The notes under the pieces are model-generated. The model did not search any database and was not told where the DNA came from. It worked only from the letters and a program-made list of their open reading frames with translations. This document shows, piece after piece, positions 44,568-52,132 of a stretch of DNA of 64,000 nt. The position numbers and the translations under genes are program-made. The stretch's first letter is position 1. Each line of letters begins with the position of its first letter. This DNA is from Flavobacterium sp. LC2016-01 (GTDB lineage Bacteria > Bacteroidota > Bacteroidia > Flavobacteriales > Flavobacteriaceae): the NCBI RefSeq assembly GCF_009711135.1, contig NZ_WMIC01000004.1:372001-436000 (forward strand). Reading direction: 5' to 3'.

Positions 44568-46337
44568 ATGAAGACAAATACATTTTTTAGTATAAAATTA
44601 ATCGCATTGTTCTCGTTTATATGGCTGTTTGCAAGCTGTACAGATCTTGATGAAGTTGTTTTAGACGAGGTTTTGGGAGACAATGCATCAAATCCTGCCG
44701 GAGCACTTGCTGCAGCTTATGATAGACTAGGAGACGGAACTTTTACGGATCACGGATGCATGTTCTCTTTGCAGGAATATACAACTGATGAAGCTATTTT
44801 GCCAACACGAGGAAGTGACTGGGGAGATGGTGGAAAATGGAGAGATATGCATGAGTTTACATGGAAATCAGATAATGCTGTTGTGGGTGACAACTGGAAT
44901 AAATTGACAAACGGAATTACACGTTCGTTAACAGCAATTCAGTCGGTTCAAGAAAGTTCAATTCCGCAGAAAAAATTGTTTTTGGCTGAAGCTAAAGGAC
45001 TTTTAGACTATTATTTATATACGACTTTAGATGTGTTTGGACAAGCACCGTATAGAGATCCGATGAACCCAAATGCGCCTTTGGAAATTTTAAAAGCAGA
45101 TACTCAAATCGATAAATTAATTTTAGATGTTGAGGCTTTAATTCCAGATTTAGCAAGTATGGGAGAACAGCAAACGCACCACGGACGTTTTACTAAAGAA
45201 GCAGCTTATGGTTTCTTAGCAACAATGTATTTGAACCGTGCTGTTTTTAAAGATCGTTTTAATGCAAACTCTAATTTTAATTTTAGCGAAGCTGCAGTTT
45301 CAGGAAATGGAACGGATATGGATCGTGTAATTTATTATACTTCATTGTTGATCAATTCTGGAAAATATTCTTTAGAAAGTGATTATTTCAAAAACTTTGC
45401 AAGAGATAATGACAATGGAAAAGAGTTGATTTTTGCAATTTCTCAAAAAATAGATTACATCAGAAACGGTTCAAACAGTTTTGCTTATGTATGTATGGAG
45501 CGTAATCAGAGAACTTCTGCAGCAAATAGAGGAACAAACGCAGCGTGTACAACTCCAGAGTTTTTTGCCACATGGGATGGAAATCACGATGACCCAAGAT
45601 TTCAGCAAAAATACCAATATGCAGATGGAACATGGTTTAAAAATGATGGTACAGATGTAAGTGTTCCAGCAACTGATATTGTTCCTAAAAGCGCTAATTT
45701 GCCTTGGTTCCATTTCAATAGAGGAATTGAATACGGACCTCAATACGGACCAATTTTATTATCATCAGGTTCTTTAGAAATGATCAACGGACGTATTAAA
45801 GTTTCTCCATTATATATGGAAAAAAGTACAACTACAAGAATGGATTTTACTCCGTCATTAACATTTAAAAACCCAGCTCAGGCAGTTTTTGCTCAAAACG
45901 AAATTAACCAAGGTGCTCGTATTTTTAAATATGAATTTGATCCAGAAGGAGGAAATGGAAACAGTAATGTTGATATTCCGTTATTCCGTTTAGGTGGAAT
46001 TTACACAATGAGAGCTGAGGCTTACTTCAGAAAAGGAAGTACAGGATTAGCAATGGATGATTTAAACAAATTACGTACAAGCAGAAAGAGAGAAGCTTTG
46101 TTTGGAAGTGTACCAGGAAAAGCACTTACATCACTTGATGCGACGCAATTATATAATGAAATTGGTTTCGAATTGTATTGGGAATTATACAGAAGACCAC
46201 AAATGATTCGTTTTGGAAAATTTGATTTACCAGGAACTGCTAAATCAGCTTCACAGCCATTTAGAAGAGTGTTTCCAATTCCACAGTCAACAATCGACGT
46301 AACGAAACAATTTACACAGAATCAAGGTTATAACTAA
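44568..46337 (+). CDS. SusD/RagB-family surface lipoprotein
   Basis: A 589-residue lipoprotein with lipobox LFASC (C24). It has the SusD fold: an N-terminal helical tetratricopeptide region with LDDVVL-like start, GLLDYYLYTTLDVFGQAPYRDP near 145-165, GFLATMYLNRA near 215, and the C-terminal signature LFRLGGIYTMRAEAYFRKG with FELYWELYRRPQMIRFG. It closes over the SusC barrel and binds substrate at the surface. It starts 9 bp after susC, and a terminator follows. Confidence 0.95.
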   Translation: MKTNTFFSIKLIALFSFIWLFASCTDLDEVVLDEVLGDNASNPAGALAAAYDRLGDGTFTDHGCMFSLQEYTTDEAILPTRGSDWGDGGKWRDMHEFTWKSDNAVVGDNWNKLTNGITRSLTAIQSVQESSIPQKKLFLAEAKGLLDYYLYTTLDVFGQAPYRDPMNPNAPLEILKADTQIDKLILDVEALIPDLASMGEQQTHHGRFTKEAAYGFLATMYLNRAVFKDRFNANSNFNFSEAAVSGNGTDMDRVIYYTSLLINSGKYSLESDYFKNFARDNDNGKELIFAISQKIDYIRNGSNSFAYVCMERNQRTSAANRGTNAACTTPEFFATWDGNHDDPRFQQKYQYADGTWFKNDGTDVSVPATDIVPKSANLPWFHFNRGIEYGPQYGPILLSSGSLEMINGRIKVSPLYMEKSTTTRMDFTPSLTFKNPAQAVFAQNEINQGARIFKYEFDPEGGNGNSNVDIPLFRLGGIYTMRAEAYFRKGSTGLAMDDLNKLRTSRKREALFGSVPGKALTSLDATQLYNEIGFELYWELYRRPQMIRFGKFDLPGTAKSASQPFRRVFPIPQSTIDVTKQFTQNQGYN

Positions 46338-46380
46338 GTTGTGTTAGTTAGTTTATTTTTTTATTTATTTTTTATTAGAA

Positions 46381-46406
46381 AAGCCTGTCTTGAAAAAGAC
46401 AGGCTT
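46381..46406 (+). terminator. Terminator after the susD gene
   Basis: AAGCCTGTCTT (46381-46391) and AAGACAGGCTT (46396-46406) form a perfect 11-bp stem; the sequence then runs into CTATTTTTT. Confidence 0.85.
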
Positions 46407-46467
46407 CTATTTTTTAGATGTGTCAAGTTTCAGGTTTCAAGTTGAAATGATACTCAGTTTGGGCTGA

Positions 46468-46602
46468 TTTTTTAACGCAAAGTTCGCAAGGTTTTTTTAC
46501 TCTGATTGTGTTTACAAACGCTAAGGACGCAAAGCTTTGCGAACTTCGCGTTTATTGTAGACAAACTGAGATGAAAAAACCTTGCGGACTTTGCGTTAAA
46601 AA
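46468..46602. repeat. CGCAAAG-family hairpin element, copy A
   Basis: The left arm TTTTTAACGCAAAGTTCGCA... (46468-46498) pairs with ...TGCGGACTTTGCGTTAAAAA (46574-46602) with one mismatch in the core. The interior carries a second pair, ACGCAAAGCTTTGCG and GCGAACTTCGCG. It is closely similar in order and wording to copy B at 48683-48812, 2.2 kb away. Confidence 0.8.
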
Positions 46603-46657
46603 TCACATCAAGCCATTAGAAAAACTTTCTTCATATTTTGTTTTTGTAGTATTTTTT

Positions 46658-46681
46658 GGTTTCAAATTATAATTTGAAACC
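46658..46681. promoter_or_regulatory. Perfect 24-bp palindrome upstream of the outer-membrane barrel gene
   Basis: Bases 46658-46681 read the same on both strands (half-site GGTTTCAAATTA). It has no loop and no T run, so a dimeric regulator site is more likely than a terminator. A -7-like TACTTTTG (46724-46731) follows 43 bases later, about 143 bases before the ATG at 46875. I see no clear -33 box. Confidence 0.5.
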
Positions 46682-46874
46682 ATTATAGGACTCCATTTTA
46701 AAGGCCGCCTTTGTCAATTTGAATACTTTTGACCTTAATCAAAAAAAGCAGTTTATACTGTTGATAAATAAGAAGATACTCTTGTAAGAAGAGAAGATGT
46801 GCAGGACTTTTTATTTTATCTGAAATGCTATGAGTTAAGAAACCAAATTACAAACAAATTAAAAGAATCAAATT

Positions 46875-47525
46875 ATGAAAAAGTATCACTTATTATTCGT
46901 TGTTTTTTTATTTTCTCTGACAATGTCAGCGCAAAGTACAGGTTCATTTTTACTTAATTTATATGGAGGTTATACCTTTTCGGACAAAGTAGATTTTGAT
47001 TCCTCATACGCAAAAGTGGAAGATGGTTTTGAGTATGGTGCAGGTTTGGAATATTTTATAATGGAAAACGCTTCTATAGAATTAAAATATAACAGACTTG
47101 ATACAAATATGCCTTTATACACAAAGGTTGCATTACCTGGTTTTGGTATTCCTGCTGGAGGCCAAGTTAATGCCGGAGATGATAAAGGTGCTATTAATTA
47201 TATATTAGCAGATTATACGTATTATTTCGGGTCAAGTTCTCAAAAAGCAGTTCCATTTCTAGGAGCTGGTGCCGGTATTGCGATTCTTGAATCACCACAA
47301 AGTGGCAGTGGTACTTATTTTGCATGGGAAATTAAAGGTGGTGTAAAAATAAAAACAGATTCAGCTTTCTCAGTTAATATTAATGCTTATTTGCAATCTA
47401 TGTCGGCGGCTGTTGGATATGATTACTATTGGGATTACTACTGGGGACCTGTGGCAGTTACTGATTATGCCTCTACTTTTCAATTTGGTATAGGAGCTGT
47501 TTTAAGCTATGATTTTAAAAAATAA
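46875..47525 (+). CDS. Outer-membrane beta-barrel protein
   Basis: A 216-residue protein with a signal peptide (about 1-20, ending MSAQ). It has alternating strands typical of an eight-stranded barrel (GSFLLNLYGGYTFSD, FEYGAGLEYFI, SIELKYNRLD, YILADYTYYFG, FQFGIGAVLSYDFKK), with aromatic residues at strand ends and a final phenylalanine near the C-terminus. A YDYYWDYYWGP stretch near 184-194 forms an aromatic loop. Function is unknown. The next gene, 38 bp later, encodes a periplasmic helical protein and is probably co-transcribed. Confidence 0.85.
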   Translation: MKKYHLLFVVFLFSLTMSAQSTGSFLLNLYGGYTFSDKVDFDSSYAKVEDGFEYGAGLEYFIMENASIELKYNRLDTNMPLYTKVALPGFGIPAGGQVNAGDDKGAINYILADYTYYFGSSSQKAVPFLGAGAGIAILESPQSGSGTYFAWEIKGGVKIKTDSAFSVNINAYLQSMSAAVGYDYYWDYYWGPVAVTDYASTFQFGIGAVLSYDFKK

Positions 47526-47563
47526 AATCGCGATAAAGCAACTTTAACCTTAAAATTTAAATC

Positions 47564-48055
47564 ATGAAAAAAATAATTTTATTTGCACTTATAATTTTCT
47601 CTGGACAATCATTTGCGCAATCGACTTTAAAAGAAGATGTAGAAGTTATACAGTCTATTTATGGCAAGTCTAAAGCCGATTTAGTTCGCCAATATATGAA
47701 TTTGTCAGAACCTCAAGCAACTGAATTTCAAAAGATATACGATGAATATGAGGTTTCACGTAAAGCATTAGGACAGCAAAAAGTGCAAATAATAAATGAT
47801 TACGGAAACAATTATGCAACGCTTGATGATACAAAAGCGGCAGCATTGACCGAAGCAAGTTTAAAAAACGTAACCGATTATGATAAACTGCTGACTAAAA
47901 CTTACGGCAAAGTAAAAAAAGTAATTGGTGGCCGAAATGCAGCAAAATTTGTTCAGTTAGAACAATATCTGCAAGTAACAATAAGAGGTGAAATTCAAAA
48001 TTCAATTCCTTTTATTGATGAAATTGATAAAACAAAAATCAATAGTAAGATATAA
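47564..48055 (+). CDS. Periplasmic helical protein of unknown function
   Basis: A 163-residue protein with a signal peptide (MKKIILFALIIFSGQSFAQ). The mature part is charged and mostly helical, with LSEPQATEFQKIYDEYEVSRKAL near 48-70. This resembles the LTxxQ-style helices of CpxP/Spy-type periplasmic stress proteins, but the match is loose. No enzyme motif is visible. It is likely co-transcribed with the barrel gene before it and ends at a clear terminator. Confidence 0.65.
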   Translation: MKKIILFALIIFSGQSFAQSTLKEDVEVIQSIYGKSKADLVRQYMNLSEPQATEFQKIYDEYEVSRKALGQQKVQIINDYGNNYATLDDTKAAALTEASLKNVTDYDKLLTKTYGKVKKVIGGRNAAKFVQLEQYLQVTIRGEIQNSIPFIDEIDKTKINSKI

Positions 48056-48061
48056 TATTTT

Positions 48062-48094
48062 AAAGCGATAATTCACATAACGAATTATCGCTTT
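48062..48094 (+). terminator. Terminator after the helical protein gene
   Basis: AAAGCGATAATTC (48062-48074) and GAATTATCGCTTT (48082-48094) form a perfect 13-bp stem with a 7-base loop. The right arm ends in TTT and is followed by CTT. Confidence 0.8.
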
Positions 48095-48276
48095 CTTGTC
48101 TTCGATAGTTTTTCAATTGATTAATTTTTAGGAGAATAACATTGTTATTTTGTAAAAATACTAACAGATGCTATAAGACTTAAATGGTCTTCAAGAAGTA
48201 TTTTTGATTGGAGTTTTATGCAGACTTTTTTTCTGTATAATCTCAATATTAAATAACATTCAAAATTAATACTATC

Positions 48277-48651
48277 ATGATACATCAAATTGACACCACA
48301 GATAATGTAGTCGCATTTAGAGCATTGGCAGAAGTAACAAAAGATGATTTTTTAAAAGTGGTCGTTCCGGCGGTTGAACACTTGGTAAATCAGACTCACG
48401 AAATCAATTTTTTGTTAGTTCTCGATACTGATCTTGAAAATTTTACCTCAGGGGCGTGGCTTGAAGATGCGCTGCTTGGTTTGAAACATTTGGGAAAATG
48501 GAACCGCGCCGCAATAATTACAGATTCCGAAGAAATTATTACGTTCACAAACGGCTTCAGTTTTGTTGTTCCAGGAGAATTCCACGGATTTAAAAAAGAA
48601 AACTTCAATAAAGCCTTGAACTGGGTTGAGGGGAATATTAATCTTTCTTGA
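48277..48651 (+). CDS. SpoIIAA-like (STAS/SEC14-type) protein
   Basis: A 124-residue cytoplasmic protein with the SpoIIAA-like fold: VVAFRALAEVTKDDFLKVVVPAVEHLV, then INFLLVLDTDLENFTSGAWLEDALLGLKHLGKWNRAAIITDSE and a C-terminal helix starting with ALNWV. Related proteins are thought to bind lipids or act as small regulatory modules; the exact role is unknown. It stands alone between the helical-protein terminator and a CGCAAAG repeat. Confidence 0.85.
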   Translation: MIHQIDTTDNVVAFRALAEVTKDDFLKVVVPAVEHLVNQTHEINFLLVLDTDLENFTSGAWLEDALLGLKHLGKWNRAAIITDSEEIITFTNGFSFVVPGEFHGFKKENFNKALNWVEGNINLS

Positions 48652-48682
48652 TTTTTGTCTCAGGGTTGCAGTTTGTCGCAAA

Positions 48683-48812
48683 TTTAACGCAAAGTTCGCA
48701 AGGTTTTTTTATCAATGCTAATGTTTACAAGTGCTAAGTTCGCAAAGATTTGCACTCTTTTGCGTTTGTAAACACAATCTGAGTAAAAAAACCTTGCGAA
48801 CTTTGCGTTAAA
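48683..48812. repeat. CGCAAAG-family hairpin element, copy B, perfect 28-bp arms
   Basis: Bases 48683-48710 and 48785-48812 are exact reverse complements over 28 bp (core AACGCAAAGTTCGCAAGG). The interior holds a second pair of related words (TTTACAAGTGC..., GCGTTTGTAAAC). The element is 130 bp long. Confidence 0.88.
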
Positions 48813-48845
48813 AAATCAGCTCAAGCCAAGTCGCATTTCAACTTC

Positions 48846-48870
48846 AAACCTGAAACCTGAAACCTGAAAC
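48846..48870. repeat. CCTGAAA tandem tract
   Basis: CCTGAAA occurs three times in a row with short ends (AAACCTGAAACCTGAAAC). It lies just after copy B of the CGCAAAG element and before the end of the next leftward gene. Confidence 0.6.
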
Positions 48871-48881
48871 AAAAAGGCTTC

Positions 48882-49151
48882 TTAGTGGTTATATTCGATA
48901 CCGCTGCTGTCTGTTTTTTCTTTTTTTGCTTTGTATGATTTTGAGATTTGTTTGTAGCATGCTGTGGTTAATAAAGGCACTGCTAAACTTCCAACTACCG
49001 CAGCAGTTTTGTTATGTCCAGTTTTTTTCAAAACTGCACCAACAAGCAATGCGCCAAGTCCCGCACAAACTAAATTTTTAACTGATAATTTTGACGCTGG
49101 GTTTGGCGTTATTCCATGTAATAAAGGGTCTATAAAATTCAAATTTTCCAT
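48882..49151 (-). CDS. Small membrane protein of unknown function
   Basis: An 89-residue protein with two hydrophobic segments (about 27-42, VCAGLGALLVGAVL, and 50-66, AAVVGSLAVPLLTTAC), rich in small residues, and a basic then acidic C-terminus. No family is recognised. It lies downstream of two other unrecognised genes on the same strand and may belong with them. Confidence 0.6.
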   Translation of the reverse strand: MENLNFIDPLLHGITPNPASKLSVKNLVCAGLGALLVGAVLKKTGHNKTAAVVGSLAVPLLTTACYKQISKSYKAKKEKTDSSGIEYNH

Positions 49152-49187
49152 AATTATTATAATTTATTTGTTTATACTTATTTGTAT

Positions 49188-49586
49188 CTAATTTAATGAA
49201 TTTTCGTGGTCTGTGTCACTTTCTATTTTTTCAATTTCTGCTTTTTCTTTCTTGATGGCTTGTCTTAACAAAGCAAAAAGGCTCATGTAAACATTTGCCA
49301 TAAAAACCAGCGAGAATCCTGCCAAAATGTAGCCACGCCAGTCATTTAACAAAAGTTTATAATCACAAAGCACTAAAAATGCGATTGTGACATAATGACT
49401 GAAACAATATTCGCACGTAAAGAGATAAAATACTTTTCTTGATAAAATTGCCTTATCAAATTTTGAGTGTTTGACACACCATTCTCTGGGTTCCTTAAAA
49501 ATTTCTTCATGTGTAACGGTCCAGCTGATGCAGGCAATTGGAACAGCTAAAACAAAAAGCCAGATAATTTGTGAGGTTAAATCCAT
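49188..49586 (-). CDS. Membrane protein with CxxC motif
   Basis: A 132-residue protein with membrane segments at about 6-24, 62-80 and 85-110 and a charged C-terminal tail. A cytoplasmic or interfacial segment carries C37 (EWC) and C58-x-x-C61 (CEYCFSHY). The last motif recurs in a family of small conserved membrane proteins (similar to DUF1360) and may bind metal. Function is unknown. The spacing of 14 bp from the acidic-protein gene suggests co-transcription. Confidence 0.6.
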   Translation of the reverse strand: MDLTSQIIWLFVLAVPIACISWTVTHEEIFKEPREWCVKHSKFDKAILSRKVFYLFTCEYCFSHYVTIAFLVLCDYKLLLNDWRGYILAGFSLVFMANVYMSLFALLRQAIKKEKAEIEKIESDTDHENSLN

Positions 49587-49600
49587 GTGCAGGAAATTGA

Positions 49601-50092
49601 TTATTCTCTCGGATGATTTTCCGGATAATGTTCTGCTTCAAAATCATCTAAATCTTTAGTGTCATCATCGTCTAGATCACCATCTTTTTCTACATCATTT
49701 TCATAATCCAAATCGGGATCAGAATCTTCGTCAAAGTCGTCTTTTCGATCGTCGTTTGTAATCGCATCGTCTTCGTTTATAATGCGTTCTTGGTTTGGAA
49801 TATTTTCAAAACGTACGCTTTCTTTGCGCTCAAAATCGCCTACAGGGTATTTTTGATCTTCTATAAATTCTTCTTGATATTGATAAGGATCTTCGTCTCT
49901 CGCATAATTGTCATTGTCGACCAATGTATTTTGTTCGATATAATCTGGATCGCTTTCGCCAAATTCACGATTTTTTTGAAGCCTTATGTCTTGCTTGAAT
50001 TGATCTTCATTTGAAGTTCCATCAACAAGAATATTTTGATCGATATAATCAGGATCGTTCTGATAATTATCTAGGTTTTGCTCATTTTTCAT
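49601..50092 (-). CDS. Very acidic protein with internal DPDYI repeats
   Basis: A 163-residue protein with no signal peptide or hydrophobic core. It is very rich in D, E and N. The unit DPDYI[DE]QN[IT]LVD occurs twice (residues 13-24 and 48-59), 35 residues apart. The C-terminal half is almost all acidic (DDFDEDSDPDLDYEND and beyond). It is probably disordered and may bind cations or a basic partner. It is the first of three leftward genes. A possible -7 box TAAATTTG on its strand is at 50143-50136. Confidence 0.6.
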   Translation of the reverse strand: MKNEQNLDNYQNDPDYIDQNILVDGTSNEDQFKQDIRLQKNREFGESDPDYIEQNTLVDNDNYARDEDPYQYQEEFIEDQKYPVGDFERKESVRFENIPNQERIINEDDAITNDDRKDDFDEDSDPDLDYENDVEKDGDLDDDDTKDLDDFEAEHYPENHPRE

Positions 50093-50448
50093 AACGTTTC
50101 TCTTTTAAGTTATTCAATTAAAAGTTTGTGTTTTACAAATTTACCAAGCAAATCAAAGGAAAGTCTTACATGAAAGATAATTATAGTTGCATAATTAACA
50201 GTTATTTAAATTAAAACCAGTTTTAAAGGAAATAGAAACTCAGTAGAAAAGTATGAGTTATTGTATTGATTCAAAATAGATTATAAGGAATGTTTTACAT
50301 TTTTGTAATGAATTATAACTCTCAGTTATATTGTATTAGAAAGATTGTAAGAAAAAAAAGAAGGTTTTGCTTAATATTGCGTTTGAGCTTTTTATTTTGA
50401 CAAATAGCTTTAAAAAATATCCCTAAATCTTTTTTACCTACTATTTTT
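50093..50448. other. Divergent intergenic region
   Basis: This 356-base AT-rich gap separates the leftward acidic-protein genes from the rightward membrane-protein gene. Apart from the possible -7 box at 50136-50143 (read leftward) I see no gene, repeat or hairpin. Confidence 0.4.
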
Positions 50449-50853
50449 ATGTTCCTTACACTTACTTCAACTCAAGTTCATTTTTGCTATCGCAAAAAGA
50501 GATGGAATTATGCTTTCGATGAAATAATCGAACTCGGCTTAATTCGAAAAAAGAAAAACTATTTTCTGCTAAATGCGACTTTTATCGCTGTCACCGCAAT
50601 TGCCTATTATTGTATGATTTTTACAAAAATGACTGATCTTTATTATATTATTCCGGCACTTTTAGCCTATACCGTTCTTATTATTTTACGGCTTCATAAC
50701 CCGGCAGAATTCGATTATTATGTCTTCGTTCGAGATTGTTATGAAAAAGAAATCATCGTAAAAATTAAGAACAAAGATAAAAATAATATGGGCAAACAAA
50801 TTGACGAATTTTTTAATCATCAGTTTGAGCGCATGACAATGCAAACAGCATAA
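50449..50853 (+). CDS. Membrane protein of unknown function
   Basis: A 134-residue protein with two membrane segments (about 41-59 and 66-83). The first 38 residues (HFCYRKKRWNYAFDEIIELGLI) and the last 45 form soluble parts. This layout resembles bacterial PH-like membrane proteins that present a small beta domain, but I cannot name the family. A 29-codon frame starts 18 bp after it. Confidence 0.55.
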   Translation: MFLTLTSTQVHFCYRKKRWNYAFDEIIELGLIRKKKNYFLLNATFIAVTAIAYYCMIFTKMTDLYYIIPALLAYTVLIILRLHNPAEFDYYVFVRDCYEKEIIVKIKNKDKNNMGKQIDEFFNHQFERMTMQTA

Positions 50854-50871
50854 TTTTTTTAATCTTTGCAA

Positions 50872-50961
50872 ATGAGAATTTTTGGAATTCCCCAATACGA
50901 CTTGGCCTTTATCGTTATTGCAATCGTATATGGGTTTATTATAACGGTTAAAAAAAAATAA
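50872..50961 (+). CDS. Possible 29-aa single-pass membrane peptide
   Basis: ATG at 50872 opens 29 codons ending at TAA 50959. The peptide has a short polar start (MRIFGIPQYD), a 17-residue hydrophobic stretch (LAFIVIAIVYGFIITV) and a KKK end, which is the layout of real small membrane proteins. It lies 18 bp after the previous gene. Length makes chance likely enough to keep confidence low. Confidence 0.35.
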   Translation: MRIFGIPQYDLAFIVIAIVYGFIITVKKK

Positions 50962-51088
50962 CGAAAAACGGCTTCATCAATCACTTCTATTGAAGCTGTG
51001 TTAGAATACATTTTAAATTCGGTTTAGCTGCAATACTAAAATTTAGTATTGGGCTATATTCGCTAAACCAGATCCCCAAATCAACAAT

Positions 51089-51478
51089 ATGGCCACTTCG
51101 ATTAAAAATAAAATTAAAAGCATACGAGAATTAAAAAACTACACTCAGGAATATATGGCAGAACAACTTGGCGTGACTCAGGCAGGTTACAGTAAAATTG
51201 AAAAAGGCAAAACTGTTTTATCCTATGTAAAATTAGTTGAAATTGCCCGTATTCTAGAAGTTAGCGTAGAAGATATAATAAGTTTTGACAGTGAAAGATA
51301 TTTCAACAGTTTTAATAAAGTAATAGGAAACAACAACGGAAGCATCTTAATCAATACGGAACAAAATTCGACGACATTAAAACTGCTTTACGAAGATAAA
51401 ATCACACTCTTGGAAAAACTGCTCGCTAAAACCGAATCTGAGCTGGAACGTTATAAAGAAAAACACGGTCCGCTTTAA
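51089..51478 (+). CDS. XRE-family transcriptional regulator with coiled-coil tail
   Basis: A 129-residue protein with a clear Cro/C1-type helix-turn-helix (about 8-66: RELKNYTQEYMAEQLGVTQ, then YSKIEKGKT) and a C-terminal coiled coil (about 92-126, TLLEKLLAKTESELERYKEK) for oligomerisation. Targets are unknown. It follows the small membrane genes by about 130 bp and may have its own promoter. Confidence 0.88.
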   Translation: MATSIKNKIKSIRELKNYTQEYMAEQLGVTQAGYSKIEKGKTVLSYVKLVEIARILEVSVEDIISFDSERYFNSFNKVIGNNNGSILINTEQNSTTLKLLYEDKITLLEKLLAKTESELERYKEKHGPL

Positions 51479-51754
51479 TTTTTTTGAAAGATTAAAATTC
51501 AGTAATAAACATTTAAAGCAAATTATTCCTTAGAGTAAAAATCACTATTTATACTGATGTGTAAAATTTATTCGAATTATAGTTTTTGCCACTTATGAAA
51601 AGAGAAAAAAACATATTGTTGAAAAATGAAACTGGATGAAAAACGGCTTTATTTTAATTCAATTTTTTGGGTTAAATTGTGATATAATATTGTTTTAATT
51701 TTTAAAGGAAATAAAATTAAAAACCCAAAAAAAGAGATTTGATTTAAAACCTAA
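51479..51754. other. Intergenic region between the XRE and MazG-like genes
   Basis: AT-rich sequence between converging genes. No open frame of coding character or repeat was recognised here. The terminator hairpin at 51755-51794 closes the gap. Confidence 0.4.
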
Positions 51755-51794
51755 AAACACAAATGAGCTATTGATTATCAGATCATTTGTGTTT
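51755..51794. terminator. Terminator of the SDR-ABM-AraC-MazG operon
   Basis: AAACACAAATGA (51755-51766) and TCATTTGTGTTT (51783-51794) form a perfect 12-bp stem with a 16-base loop, immediately downstream of the last leftward gene. Confidence 0.75.
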
Positions 51795-51805
51795 AAAGTT
51801 GTTTT

Positions 51806-52129
51806 TTATTGACCTAATAATTTTTCAGTTTTGGCAAGGAATTTTTCAGTTGCGTCTTCAATGTCAAGATCCATTCTAGAAGCAAGAACTGTGAGCCACC
51901 AAATCGATTCACCCAATTTGTGCTGTAATTCTTCTTTTGTATTTTCTTTTGGCCATCTTCCTTGTTGCGACATGGTGTGACGTCCTACCAAACCGGCATC
52001 GGTCAAGAATGCCAAAGCATCTTCTTCAACGGTCCATTCACTGCCGTGATGCGCGCGCTCTAATTCGTGGTAAACGGCTCTTATTTTTAGAGAACGCTGT
52101 TTCAATTGTTCAAAATCTATTTTTGGCAT
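51806..52129 (-). CDS. MazG-like nucleotide pyrophosphohydrolase domain protein
   Basis: A 107-residue, all-helical protein. The C-terminal half (LQHKLGESIWWLTVLASRMDLDIEDATEKFLAKTEKLL) has the look of MazG-type helices, with the E-x-x-x-W/D arrangement that binds magnesium. Enzymes of this type hydrolyse NTPs or dNTPs to monophosphates. The N-terminal motif (EEDALAFLTDAGLVGRHTM) is typical of the small MazG-like group. It begins 3 bp after the AraC gene, so it is the last gene of that operon. Confidence 0.75.
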   Translation of the reverse strand: MPKIDFEQLKQRSLKIRAVYHELERAHHGSEWTVEEDALAFLTDAGLVGRHTMSQQGRWPKENTKEELQHKLGESIWWLTVLASRMDLDIEDATEKFLAKTEKLLGQ

Positions 52130-52132
52130 AAT

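Noticed and set aside
48846-48870. CCTGAAA tract as a CRISPR array
   Set aside because: The units are only about 7 bases long, directly joined, with no spacers and no cas genes nearby.
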